From assembly GCA_015499985.1 (NCBI GenBank), contig JAAAUF010000380.1, positions 1 through 36,349 of the forward strand: a stretch of 36,349 bases of DNA, written 5' to 3'. Positions 1 to 14,166 of this stretch are shown here, one piece after another; the first letter of the stretch is position 1, and each line of letters opens with the position of its first letter. The DNA is from Haplosporangium gracile. Its lineage: Eukaryota; Mortierellomycota; Mortierellomycetes; Mortierellales; Mortierellaceae. The position numbers were made by a program, and so were the translations under genes. The notes under the pieces were generated by a model. It did no database searches. It was not told the origin of the DNA and saw only the letters and a program-made list of their open reading frames with translations.

Positions 1-55
1 GGTATAATTACCGCCTGCCACGCGGTAGACCCGGGTTCGATTCCCGGACCACGCA
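1..55 (+). tRNA. tRNA-Gly (anticodon GCC), 5' end cut by the window edge
   Basis: The last part of the D arm, the anticodon arm, the T arm and the 3' acceptor strand are visible. The anticodon stem pairs 10-14 (accgc) with 22-26 (gcggt). The seven-base loop is ctgccac with anticodon GCC at 17-19, which reads glycine codons GGC and GGU. The T stem pairs 31-35 (ccggg) with 43-47 (cccgg) around loop ttcgatt, the internal B box for Pol III. The acceptor 3' strand is 48-54 and the discriminator base A is 55. No CCA is encoded, as expected for a eukaryotic nuclear tRNA. The 5' acceptor strand and most of the D arm lie outside the window. No intron is seen. Confidence 0.95.
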
Positions 56-90
56 TTTATATTTCGCCATTTGCCTCAAAGCGTTCTTCA

Positions 91-96
91 TTTTTT
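91..96 (+). terminator. Pol III T-run terminator of the tRNA-Gly gene
   Basis: A run of six T residues lies 36 nt downstream of the tRNA discriminator base. RNA polymerase III stops at runs of four or more T, so this is the first strong stop after the tRNA. It implies a short trailer that is removed during maturation. Confidence 0.6.
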
Positions 97-2289
97 GTCA
101 CCACGACTGACAGTGACTTCAACCTCCATGTCAGTGCCATGACCCTCCATCTTTATATTCTTGGGCGCCAGGCAGTCTGAATGCTGCTACTCTCTCTTCC
201 TATTCTTTGCTCGCCGGCAGCATGCGTGGCGGGTCCATGAAAACAGAGGAAACCAAAGCCTGCATTTTTTTTGGGAGGGGGGCGCAGTTGAGTGATCATT
301 TGAATGATTGACGCGAACCGATTTGATGGGTTCATCTACATTTTAGTGCTTAGCCTGAACACTCTCCTAGTCATCAAAAATGACAAAACAAACGTGTGAT
401 TAGTGGAGAACGTTGATATAAAATATAATTCTGTTCGCCATGCAACGATAAGCGGCCTCACAGAAAATAGTGAAGGGTTGTGCAGACCAACATCAGAATT
501 GACACCCTCCAGCTCTTAATCTAATTTGTGTCTTGTTGCTTATTAATCCGACCGTCAAGTGGAGTAAAAGTATAATAGGACTGTTCTTGGTAATTGTAAA
601 TGCGTTATTGACGCATAGCATTGTTGCTTTGACCCGCTGTCAAAAAGGGAAGGTCTTTCTATCAAATATAGACTGAGTGCTCCTTCTTTTTTCCATTATG
701 ATCACTACTTATCAGTAGTTACACGCAATGTGGATAAGTACTGAGACTAAGCATGTTGAATCAATGCAACCAACCCTTGCTCTTTTCTCTGACCATTACT
801 GCGACTTTCGCAACACAGTGAGAAACAAAAAAAGAGAGATAGTCAGTGAGAGCTATGGACCTTCCCTTCCAAGCTTCGCGTTTATGAAGGAGGAATTTCA
901 TATGCTTGATTTTTTTGCATCCTTTTGCATCCTTTTGCTCTCTTTGTCCACTCTTTTCTTTTGTTGTCATCAGAGTCAATGCGGAAAAGGAAACCATTTT
1001 TGATGTTGCGTTGTCGCGAGGCAGAGAATTAAAAAAAAAAACAGGAATCATAATCTCATTCATTGCATTTCGTGTACAATATCCACTAGTTCTTGCCTTG
1101 TAAAGGCTGCTGTTTGTTCTTTTTTCCTTTGTCTCGTATGCATATGTGGTGGACATGTTCTTTTCTCTTTTGTGTACAGCATCCGAGATCTCAAAGTCTC
1201 GTAGGGAACATACAAGCAGTTTCGACGGCCCTGAGATGGAATGAGTGTGAATGTTTATAAAGGGGAGTGTTTTCTAGTAGAGGAAAAAGGGAAGGGTGTT
1301 AGTAATGAAGGAAGCGGATGAATAGAACGCGAAATGGACAACGAAAAATTTTGGCGGGAAAAAACATCAAAAATGTGCCCGTGACAGTTGCATGGAATTT
1401 AAGTTAACTTGACGTGCTGGATAACAGCGGTAGAAGTTGTTTTCGTTTACATCGCCTTTTGCATTTTCCCTCTCACCTTTTCTTTCGGGTTCCCATATAT
1501 GACCCGCACACACAACTAAAACAAAAAAAAACGAACAACCACCACAGACTCACTCATCCATTCTGTACCTTTCACTTTCAGCATAAGTTTACTCCCTTCC
1601 CCCTCTCTCTTGTCCTCATATGCTGACACCACATACGCATTGGAGTTTCGAGTCAAAAAACATGTACAAACGACGCTCATTGGAAAAAAAAAAACAACTC
1701 AAGCATTAAACAAGCAGTCGATGTAAAAAAGAAAAAAAGTTGTCTAAGGAGCCCTCTCTGCGTCCCTCTCTAACAAATGGTCTTCTTTTCGTTTGCTCGC
1801 TCCTTCACCTAATCTTCTCCTCTTCCATGGCGTCATCCCCTCTTCGTCCCAAGCAACGATAAACAACCTAGGGTGATAAAGAAAAAGAAGTGTTTATGTG
1901 TACAATAGAGAGTATCTTCAGTTACTGATAGAGGCGTAGAAAGAGGAATCGATGACAGCGATGAGTAGTAGTACGCATATTTGCGGAAGGTGAGAATGAA
2001 GGTAGAGGGTTGACTTGCTGGTCCTGTTGTTCATTCCGTCTGCCTGCTTTTGCGACTGTTTTGTTCGTGAATTCGTTTTACTCCCAGAGGAGAGAAAGAG
2101 GGAAAAATTACCGTAGCAGCAGGTTCGTCTGTGTGTATTGGTCATAAGTGAAAGAGGGGGGATCAGAAAGACAGTTTTGGAGGCTTTGGAAGCTCCCGAG
2201 AGAGTACAAAAAGGAGGGTCAAACGCTCTTCTCTCTTTTCTTCAAAAAATCCAGCCTGACTCAACCAAACAGCTTATAAAAACAACAAC
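97..2289. other. Intergenic stretch without a recognised gene
   Basis: I see no conserved protein in any frame. Open frames here are under 135 codons, low in complexity, and have no family motif or credible splice pattern. The sequence is AT-rich with short homopolymer runs. No second tRNA, rRNA or transposase signature was found. Confidence 0.5.
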
Positions 2290-2880
2290 CAAATCAGCAA
2301 CGTCCCTCATCCACTCTCTTTCAGTTCCTCTCTTCTTTCTCTCTTCTTCCTCACTTCTTCTCGTTCTTCCTCTCTTTTTCTTCTCGTTCTTCTTCTCTTC
2401 TTCCTCTTCCTCTACCTCTTCCTCTTCCTCTCCCTCTTCCTCCTCATAATCCAATCGCCCATTCTTCTCTCCCCTCCTTTCTTTCCTCCTCTCTCTTTTC
2501 TTCTTTCTTCCTAACTATCATCTAATTCTCCTCTCTCCATACCTGAGTTCAGTCAACTGTTCATTCTTCTTTCGCTTTTCCTTCTCTTCTTCGTCCTTCT
2601 CTTTCTCCCCTCTTTAATTTCTCTTTCTCTTAACCCATAAAAATCCCCTTTTTAAGCTTACAAAAACAACAGAGACAAGAAATACAAAAACAAAAAAGAG
2701 TTTTTATCACCATCCCGTCCCCTCTCCACCCCTACCCTCCCACCCTTTCTATTCCTATTTCTTCCTTTTCCTCTTTCTCTTCTATTCCTTCTACTTTCTT
2801 ATCCTTCATCTTTTCTATTTCCATCTTCTCTTCCCTTCGGTTATCTTTGTTCTCATTTCGCTTCCTCGTTCTTTACCAAG
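2290..2880 (+). promoter_or_regulatory. About 590-nt pyrimidine-rich tract, promoter-like
   Basis: The plus strand is almost continuously C and T (runs such as ctcttcttcctcttcctc), broken by A-rich leader-like stretches near 2640-2710. Equivalent one-strand-biased CT tracts occur on the coding strand just upstream of the start codons of COG7, the H+-ATPase, CRM1, uroporphyrinogen decarboxylase and ATG22 in this window. By analogy this tract should be the promoter of a plus-strand gene starting between about 2880 and 3130, but no gene is recognised there. A purine/pyrimidine strand bias of this size could also form unusual DNA structure. Confidence 0.4.
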
Positions 2881-2969
2881 AAAACAAAGACAAAGAAAAA
2901 CAACAAGCAAAAAATATAAATAATCAAAAGCCCAGAGGCGCAAAAACACACGCACACACATACTCAAAA

Positions 2970-3433
2970 ATGAAACTCAACTTCTTTTGTTCTGCATCCC
3001 TCCTCTTTTTTCACCTTTTTCGCCACATTATTTTTACTTGACATTCCCCTTCCATTCCTTTTTTTCTTTCCCACAACTTAAATCAAACTATGCCTTGACC
3101 CACCCCTCTGGTTCTCACCAACGTTAGGGTGCCCGGTTTCTACAAAAACAGCAGGGGCTCAACCCAGCATCAACTGCGACAACAGCAGCAGCAACCTCGG
3201 CAGCAGCAACCTCGGCAGCAGCATCAGCAACATTTTCAGCAGTCTTTGCTTTTCTTGGAGCTTCAGCAACATCTCGAACAACTTCTGGCGTCGCAGATTC
3301 CTTACAATCAGCAAGAACAAATCCTGCAGTGGATTCAACAGCAATTGGAGCACCAATAGCAGGAGACATTACAACACTTATACACGCTCTCAATCCATAT
3401 CTCGCTATCCCTCGCTTTGTTCACTTTAGCCGG
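2970..3433 (+). other. Possible unrecognised short plus-strand transcript with CAG/GCA repeat exon
   Basis: An ATG at 2970 sits in an A-rich leader (context ctcaaaaATG) behind the CT tract. It opens only a 23-codon hydrophobic frame ending near 3041. At 3127 there is a plausible splice acceptor (caccaacgttag). From 3128 all three plus frames stay open for about 230-310 nt across a CAG/GCA repeat: a Gln-rich frame ending at 3359, an Ala/Thr-rich frame ending near 3442, and a Ser/Asn-rich frame ending at 3429. A minus-strand Ala/Val-rich frame (3124-3393) is also open. Stop-poor triplet repeats cause this, so openness is weak evidence. I found no GTAAG-like donor linking the ATG to the acceptor, and no family match. 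Treat it as an unresolved locus. Confidence 0.15.
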
Positions 3434-4479
3434 GTACCTTAACTATCCATACTAGGAGAGTTCCCACCTGGGACCCAACCTTCTTCCTCCAAGAGGGGTC
3501 ATACTATGGACTTACCTCAACAAGGTCCTATCATGGACCCAGTTTTATCCTCCCTCCCTCCGACCTTCCCTGCCATTCAAGGGTAGAGAGTGAGGGGAAT
3601 ACCGAGTGTCCGACTCATAGGTAAATTATCTCACCAAGACCATATATGCCTTCTCTTTCACATTTCAGACCAAAGAAAAGAAGCAGGAGAGCAGACGGAC
3701 TAACATCAACATGACCCTCTGTTTTTTTCTTTTCTACTCTAATTGGACACTCGCCTTCAAACCTCAAGAGGCCTCACTTGGGCCTCACATATCATCGATT
3801 AGCCTGGGCAAAGCCCACTCGATACCTTCCTCTATCTAACTGTTCGAAGGCAGGAGGGGGAGAATTGGGAGGGTTGGAAGGGCGACCAAAACACATCCGC
3901 AAGGTCGACCCTCCTGTACCCATCAGCCCAAGAGCGTTCAGAGAAGAAGAAACCCAGCAAATCAAACTGTCGACGTCGTCCTTATTTTCTATACTTTTTT
4001 CTACATCTTCGAATCCTCCAATTTCCTTTTTTGCTTTTTTACTTTCAGTTCTTTCAAATCTACTTTCGACTTTTTTTTTCTAAAGTACCCTTTCATGCTA
4101 GAGAAAAAAACGAAAGAAATATGGATGGTGGTGTAGATGCAAACCCACTCCGCCATTTTTTATTTTTTTTTAAGATTACAGACCTCATTTCGCGTTCGGC
4201 GCGTCTCTTTAAAATGAAAATTAAACCCACGGCTTACGCTCTCCGAAATTTAGGTTGCCACCAAACTTTTCATGTTATTAATGCGAAATGTGAAACGGAG
4301 GCAAATTGAGTTCTCCTTTTTTCTTTCTTGTGCTTCCTTTTCGATCTTATCTCCATCCAGTCAAATCCTCGCAGCATTCCTGCCTTCGATTAAAAGTTAA
4401 CGTAACATCATGCATACCATGCCGTGCTCACTCACAATCCCAAAACAAGTGAACTGAATTTTTAAATACAAAATATGAA
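3434..4479. other. Intergenic stretch between the triplet-repeat locus and the AlaRS 3' end
   Basis: No coding region, RNA gene or repeat family could be supported. There are short T-rich runs near 3985-4085 and 4150-4172. The end of this interval is the 3' flank of the minus-strand alanyl-tRNA synthetase gene, whose stop codon is at 4480-4482. Confidence 0.5.
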
Positions 4480-8331
<3,852 letters not shown>

Positions 8332-8500
8332 TTCTTTGAAGGGTGTGAGAAAACGGAGAAGGGGGAGTTGATCAGCGAAAACCCGAGGACGAGGACCTGA
8401 AATAGAAAAAAAAGCATGAACCAGTCACACAGGCGAGGAATTGATCGGAGGTATTTTGGTGGCAATTTTTTTTTAGCGGATCGTTCTTGCTGTTGGCGCC

Positions 8501-8509
8501 TTTTTTATA
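8501..8509 (-). promoter_or_regulatory. TATA-like box upstream of AlaRS
   Basis: On the minus strand the sequence reads GGACGTGTATAAAAAAGG. The TATAAAAAA part lies about 170 nt upstream of the AlaRS start codon, in the 275-nt space between this gene and RPC7. The uroporphyrinogen decarboxylase gene has a near-identical arrangement (GGACGTGGGTATAAAAG). Function is inferred from position and sequence only. Confidence 0.4.
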
Positions 8510-8606
8510 CACGTCCAGAGTCCCAACAGGTGTTTGGTATGCAAAAAGGAAAAATGTTGTATTATGCGTCGTTAAAGAAATGTTATCAGGACTATTCTCC
8601 ATGCTA

Positions 8607-9886
8607 TTAGTCGCCGCCATCACCATCATCTCCATCATCATCGTCTCCCTCTCCGTTATCAAAGTAGGTATCGCCATAATCGTTGTCGTCCTCGTCTTCC
8701 TCATCCTCGTACTCTTCCTCCTCAAATCCATCCTCACCATCGCCCTATCAAGTCAAGGAGCCATAAAAAGCAATCATGTCAGTAATGATGATAGTGAGCA
8801 CACACAAAAGCACTTTCAAATCAACACACAACAAAGCGACTTACAGTCTTCTTGGGTAGACCAGTCTCGGGGTCGATCTCTGCTTCGCCATCTTCCTCGT
8901 TCTCGTCGATCTTGCTAATGTCGTACTTTTGGTTGATTGTTCTTTTTTCTGGAGTAGTTGTAGTAAACAGAATTCGGAGAATGTCAGTATCGACAAAGTG
9001 TAGGCAAAACACGACGCCGCTTAGTCTCCAACAAGTCCTGCCCATATCTCGAAAACACAAACTAGCCTATTCCACGTACTGGTGATCGTCTTAGGATCCA
9101 GGATCGAGTGAAGTTCGTCAGGGAAGAAAGATTTGTCTATAGGTACCATAAAAGAGGAGGAGGGAAAGTATGTCAATGCCAACACTAAATTTCTGCCGCA
9201 GTCAGATCCAAAATACATCCACTATGACTCCGCTGCCTGAATTGTTGCAGGTCCAAATAACACCTTTTCCTCGCGCTCAAGTCGAACACTTACTTGTTTT
9301 GACGGTGTCCAGCTTGGGTCTCTTTGCTGCATGGTCCTGATGGTACCGATCTGTGTACCTTGTAATGGCTATAATAACAGACAAAGTGACAACCATTAGT
9401 CACAATTCTCATGCCTGCCCTTTTTCATGCCCGATTGAACTTTTCCAATGCCGTCAAAAATATAAATAAGAACTGTTCGCGAGTCTCCTAATTGCTTACC
9501 GCCTGGCTTCTTGGGTTCTGTGAGATAGTATGGGCTCGAATATATCGTCTCCTGCAGCTTCTTCATGGCAATATACATCTCTCCTTCCTCGTCCGTGGGT
9601 GGCCTTGCAACTGGCAAAATGATATCCTACCACGATTTGAATAGAAAAATGACAACAGTCAGCCATGGCCTCTCTTGATTGTAATCCTGATCCAAGTATT
9701 TGATCCAGTTCGACAAGAGATGATGTTTTTCCGAGCAAAAAGGCTTACAGGGTAAGTCTCGCCAGGGTTCTTGAAGGTTGCTTGGATGGCGTCAGGTCCG
9801 AAGGTCTGGATACCTGGCACTCCTCCGCCGCGTCCACCGCCACGTCCACCACCGCGTCCGCCTCCACGTCCACCGCCGCGAGACAT
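8607..9886 (-). CDS. RPC31: DNA-directed RNA polymerase III subunit RPC7 (Rpc31 family)
   Basis: Subunit of the RPC3/RPC6/RPC7 initiation subcomplex of nuclear RNA polymerase III, which makes tRNA and 5S rRNA. The six exons are 9886-9749, 9626-9500, 9368-9294, 9136-9080, 8948-8845 and 8744-8607. They give 212 residues, close to human RPC7 (about 223) and yeast Rpc31 (251). The start is followed by five GGGR-type repeats. Next comes the conserved core with P-rich and YxxxxxxLQ-like elements (DIILPVARPPTDEEGEMYI, YSSPYYLTEPKKPG), then a basic stretch (HAAKRPKLDTVKT), then a strongly acidic C-terminal tail (FEEEEYEDEEDEDDNDYGD), the hallmark of the family. The call rests on overall layout and the core segment rather than a catalytic motif. 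Upstream is COG6 on the same strand, 329 nt away. Confidence 0.8.
9822..9881 (-). repeat. 12-nt tandem repeat encoding GGGR units
   Basis: Five imperfect 12-nt units (ccgccgcgtcca, ccgccacgtcca and variants on the plus strand) encode the GGGR repeats at the N-terminus of RPC7. The unit length is a multiple of three, so copy-number change keeps the reading frame. Confidence 0.85.
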
Positions 9887-10215
9887 GTTATTGATATGTT
9901 ATATGAGAAAGGAGAAGGAGAGGGGGAAAAGGTGTTGTGTGATGGTGGTGGTCTGATGAGATCCCTTTGTTATATCCCGACCAAAAAAAACTCGTCCTTT
10001 GTCCTTTGTCCTTGATGAGGTTGCTAAGAGTCGAATGCGAGTCTGATGCGAGAAGCGAACAGTCGTGGAAAAGAAGAAAGAGGAACGCAAACCTTCAAAC
10101 AGAACAAAGCAGCTTCTTATTAGCAAAAAATGAACCAAAACACAAAAATTTGCTCAGCCACAGGAATTGATAAGGCACATTTTTTCTTTAATTTTTTGCT
10201 GGTCTAGGGTCTCTA
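9887..10215. other. Intergenic region between COG6 stop and RPC7 start
   Basis: This 329-nt gap must hold the COG6 3' end and the RPC7 promoter, both minus strand. A weak TATA-like word (GATATAAC on the minus strand, about 85 nt upstream of the RPC7 ATG) and a run of A residues (T on the coding strand) near 9981-9988 are visible. Nothing else is recognised. Confidence 0.4.
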
Positions 10216-12874
10216 TTAATCGACTAGGAGGTCCTCCACATCTTCTGCTGTGCGCACTAGTATAGTCGCCGGAAACTCGTATTGGTTCTTGGGGTCCTCA
10301 ACAGCCTGGCACAGGCGTCGGTACGCATCTACAAACATCTTCACGTTCTGTGTACTAATCGTCTTGGCCAGCCTCGACGACACAATCTTTGACAGCCACG
10401 ACGACAAATCCAAGGTCACTGATCCCAAAAAGTGGTCCAGATGCGATAAGATAGCAGAAATTGACATCGCATCCATACCTGGCACCGACGACAATGGTGT
10501 CTATTATTGTCATAATCAAAGTTCATGTAAGTTCAATTAATCGTAACCATGAGGTCAACCATTGTCAGCGACTATTGTAAACTGCCTTACTCTGTCATCC
10601 TTCGTCTCCATGGCCTGTATTATTCGTGCGATACCAGACTGCTTAAGCAGCACAATATGCTATAAGTTCAGTGAAAATAGTGAAGGGTTAGAGAGCAGAC
10701 GTTGAAGGCTAACATGTTGTAACCAAGAGCATTTGGTTCAATTATTTACCTGTTCATCGACAACAGTGTCGACATAACCTTGGACTTGCTTCTCAAGGTC
10801 TTCCACCTTGTGCTTTGTGAATGGGTATACGAGCACCGTCTAGTATCGATTAAAAAGCAAGTGAACGAAGAGAGTAAGTAAAGGGTGCCCAGCAATGTAT
10901 GCTGATGTCAACAGCGAAACCAAAACTCCGGTAAATCGTACCTGGACGTAGTGAAGACAGTTCATCATGTATATGGCTCTGTTAAAGGCACTCAAGTGAG
11001 CGGCGCCGATCTCGCACATCTGGAAGAGTGGGTCAACCACAGCGCTCAGGATAGGTGCAAAGTCCTTGTTACCCTCGTCGACTTGGACAAAGGATGTGTC
11101 GAACGATTTCATGATCTCCTTGAGTTGAAGCACAGTCTCTTTCATGGCTGGGGGCGGCCCAAGATCTGTTCCTGGAGTATCGGGTCGACGCAAGAGATCC
11201 GCTGACTGCTTTCCGATCGCGTCAAAGAAGACCTGCATCGACGCGTCCAAGATCTCGTGCAAAGTTTTGGAAAGGGCCGCCTCTGCTCCAATCGCCTTCT
11301 CGATTGTCGAAGAGTAAAATTTGATGAGGTTTGAGATTTTAAATGCCGTGATGGCGTTAGCCTGCGACACCAGCACCTGCTCTACTCGCGACTACAAAGT
11401 AAATACGATATTGGCGTTAAAAATCTTCCCTGTGCCACGACTTTCATCCAGATATCCAAACCGTCCTGAAACTCACCTTGAGTGGTCGTGCGGTGCCTTC
11501 GAGGTTCTTGTCCAAAAGCGAGTCGACAATCTCTGCATCTGTAGCATCGCTTTCGACAAGTCGTAATGGACTGGCCTTGGGCAACTTGACCTCTGCCTGT
11601 CCACGGTCCCGCTTCTTTCGTTCGCTGCTTAGAACACTCTCCAAGAACTCACGTTCACTCGCCACAGTCTGATGGATCCATGCCAACATGTCTCCAGTAT
11701 ATCGCAGGGGGTCGTGAGCATGCAATTCGATCGGTCGTGGTGTGCCACCAGGCCCTCCTCTTGTCAAGGCATCAATGAATGCTCTGAGGATAGCATTCCG
11801 TCGCACATGAACAAGCTCTTCCAGAATCGACCTAAAGAATTGATCATCTTGCTTGAGTGCCTGGATCGCCTTCTTGGTGACCTCCCGAACTTCCATCATC
11901 CCGTCTGATCGACTCATTGTTCTGCATTCATTTTGCATCCATCGGAACAACTTTTCGTAGGAGATACTGCGATACGTTCTCATCGAGTCCATGATCTCCA
12001 AGCTAAAATAATTCGGCGACAAATAATGGTGGGTTAGGTGGAGCTGATTATGAAACATCTCTTTAGGCGTTCAAATGACTCTCAGAGACACTTCCAGCAA
12101 TAGACGTACCCTGCCCGTTGGTGCTCTGTGATTAAAAGCGCGTTGCAGTCGGCGTGAATGTTTTCTAAATGTTCCAGCGCGTCAAAGAATGCAGGCGTGA
12201 CATCCATAGCGGTCGAGCACAGGATCGTAATCTCTGACTCTGACAATGTAAACCGATCCAGAAACGCCTCCAAGATAGTCTGCCGTACCGCACAAATGTT
12301 GCTATTGTTCATTGAAAGAATAGGAGGAAGTTAAGGCCACTCATGTTCACTTGAAGGCGTCGGTACTCATAATGTTTCTTTCTGAAAGAGCGAGCCATAC
12401 CTCTGTTCCCGAAGAGCGTCAGTCTGCTCGAGCAAGGTGACAGTCTTGTCATTTGCCAAGTTCAAGCGTTCTTGCATCTCCTGACAAAGCGAGTTCATTT
12501 CGTTCATCTCGGCCTCCAGTTCCAGGAATTGCTACAACGTTCATTGACCAACAAGAAAGTATTAGATGATGATTCCCTTAAACGCGTGAGATGATGACCC
12601 CCATCACCTTGGCAAGGTTCTCTCTGTCAAGTTAAAAAGGTGAGAGAAAGGCAAGAGTGCGCTTTACAATGTTGACTTTCTCGAGTTCGTGCAGGAACTG
12701 GTAGTTGACTTCGCTGCCTCGTCGTTCGATATCGCCCCTGAGGTTGTGTCGCGAGTTGACGGCATTGACGGTGTAAAACTCTGAGAGGGCGGTGAGGGAT
12801 GTCCTGAGTTTTGGGTCGTCGAGTGAGCTCGCGAGGAGTTTCGTCAGCTTTGCGCTGAGTGGGTTTGCATTCAT
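10216..12874 (-). CDS. COG6: Conserved oligomeric Golgi complex subunit 6
   Basis: Lobe B subunit of the COG tether, which captures vesicles for retrograde transport within the Golgi. The nine exons are 12874-12668, 12619-12608, 12531-12401, 12301-12110, 12002-11477, 11391-10942, 10839-10750, 10659-10591 and 10500-10216. They join to 653 residues (human COG6 is 657). Conserved blocks are SRHNLRGDIERRG in the N-terminal coiled coil, YEKLFRWMQNECRT, the family signature FIDALTRGGPGGTPRPIELH followed by HDPLRYTGDMLAWIHQ, then ISNLIKFY and a helical C-terminus with DLGPPPAMKETV and VVDPLFQMC. The frame closes only if a 12-nt micro-exon (coding NLAK) is used between exons 1 and 3. The protein is a peripheral Golgi protein with no membrane segment. 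COG7, another lobe B subunit, lies about 1.6 kb away on the other strand. Confidence 0.95.
12608..12619 (-). other. COG6: Inferred 12-nt micro-exon of COG6
   Basis: Exon 1 ends at 12668 (AACATT before GTAAAG) in phase 0. Exon 3 starts at 12531 in phase 0 (CAA TTC CTG). The only donor between them is AAG before GTGATGG at 12607. A phase-preserving exon upstream of that donor must be 12 nt (AAC CTT GCC AAG), using the last of three closely spaced AGs (ACAGAGAG). Longer alternatives of 14 or 16 nt break the frame. Confidence 0.55.
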
Positions 12875-13164
12875 CGTTTATGTCGAAGGATTGAATGAAT
12901 GAATAAAAAGGAAGACGAAGGTGAATGAAAGTGAAGGTTGGTTGGCTGTTGGTCGAAGAGTGGAAGGAAATTCTTGTCTTGAATTTTTGCCAGTCATGAA
13001 ATTCCTCTTTACATTTTCAAAAGCGACCAAGGCCAGTGCCCAATTAGACGGCAACAGCACACACTCTGTCGGGCGAAGCAGGCACCAATGTCTTTTAACT
13101 TTGCTTTTAATGAGAATGATGCCGGTGGTATGTTTATTGTTTTAAAAAAAAGTAAAAAAAGGAT

Positions 13165-14166
13165 CTACAGGTAGCCGTACTTCTTCTTGGCAAGCCATCG
13201 TACCAGACTGGGGCTCACAAGCTGAAGAACAAGGCTGGCATGGTAGAACCATGGCATAATGACCTCGTGCTGGCGAAGATCAGATCCACGGACAATACCC
13301 TCCGCACACGCCTTAGCCGTCATCGCGCCCTTCTTGGTACCCGCCACCTTGACTGGAGCTGCTGGACTTGTTGATGTTGCCTCCGATTTGGGTAGATCAA
13401 CAGCAGACTGGCGAAGATCCGTGGCGACTGTCCCAGGTGAGACAATCCCGACGTGAACGCCCGTCCGCTCAACCTCCATGCCCAATGCGTCAAAGAACCC
13501 CTGAGCAGCATGTTTGCTGGCACAGTAGATCGATCGAGTAGGGGCGCCGACCTTACCTGCCATGGACGAGACGACGATGATGTTGCCTGCAGCACTGGTC
13601 TGTGTGAGTGCGGGAAGGAAATGGCTGGCGAGGTTGAGAGGTGCATGGTAGTTGACGTTCATGATCCTAGTCGAAGCCTCCAAAGCCTTGTCGGCATCAG
13701 TTGGCAGGAGATGGGTGTAATCAGATTCGGATGTAACCGCTGCTTTGGCAGAATCGATGCCTGCGAGTTCAGCAAAAGGAAGGACAGAGATGATGCCCGC
13801 ACAAATGATGAGCGTGTCCACTTTGCCGTTAAGCGCCTTTAGGGACTCGAGTGTGATTCTGCGGACATCCTCAGGCAAGGTGACATCTCCCTGGACAGCG
13901 TGAGTTGAGCTGGCAGTTGACGATAATTCCTGAACCAATTGTTGAAGGAGTTCCATCCTGCGAGCAACCAGAACGACATGTGCGTGTCGACTGGCGTAGA
14001 TACGAGCGAGTTCGGACCCGATTCCTGAGCTGGCTCCGATGATTACGACTCGTTCGTCTGCGTGAGGGATGGTAGTAGTCCTTGCGGGCCCCTTTGATCC
14101 TGTAAATGTCTTGATCAGCAAGGGAGTAGCAATGGCGACCCCCAATGCAATGGCTGCCGTTGACAT
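13165..14166 (-). CDS. Short-chain dehydrogenase/reductase with N-terminal membrane segment
   Basis: NAD(P)-dependent oxidoreductase of the classical SDR family, 333 residues in one exon. A hydrophobic N-terminus (residues about 4-20, AAIALGVAIATPLLI) suggests a membrane anchor, as in 11-beta-HSD/DHRS7-type enzymes of the ER or lipid droplets. The Rossmann motif GASSGIG is at 44-50. Basic residues after the second strand (VLVARR) favour NADP. The NNAG position reads ICAG (121-124). The catalytic residues are Ser201 (in VVSSMAG), Tyr214 and Lys218 (YCASK), with Asn170 or Asn172 in IMNVNY. The C-terminus (LAKKKYGYL) is short and basic. The substrate cannot be told from sequence; lipid or steroid carbonyls are plausible. 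The gene is divergent from COG7 and in tandem with COG6, 290 nt upstream of it. It is the only intronless protein gene in the window. Confidence 0.9.
   Translation of the reverse strand: MSTAAIALGVAIATPLLIKTFTGSKGPARTTTIPHADERVVIIGASSGIGSELARIYASRHAHVVLVARRMELLQQLVQELSSTASSTHAVQGDVTLPEDVRRITLESLKALNGKVDTLIICAGIISVLPFAELAGIDSAKAAVTSESDYTHLLPTDADKALEASTRIMNVNYHAPLNLASHFLPALTQTSAAGNIIVVSSMAGKVGAPTRSIYCASKHAAQGFFDALGMEVERTGVHVGIVSPGTVATDLRQSAVDLPKSEATSTSPAAPVKVAGTKKGAMTAKACAEGIVRGSDLRQHEVIMPWFYHASLVLQLVSPSLVRWLAKKKYGYL

Noticed and set aside
2138..2454. Ser-rich plus frame and Glu-rich minus frame
   Set aside because: Both are by-products of the CT-rich tract; no start context, motif or splice support.
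9771..9956. Pro/Arg-repeat plus-strand open frame
   Set aside because: It is the antisense of the GGGR-coding repeat in RPC7.
13453..13842. 129-codon plus-strand open frame
   Set aside because: It is antisense to the dehydrogenase catalytic region, which has intact SDR motifs.
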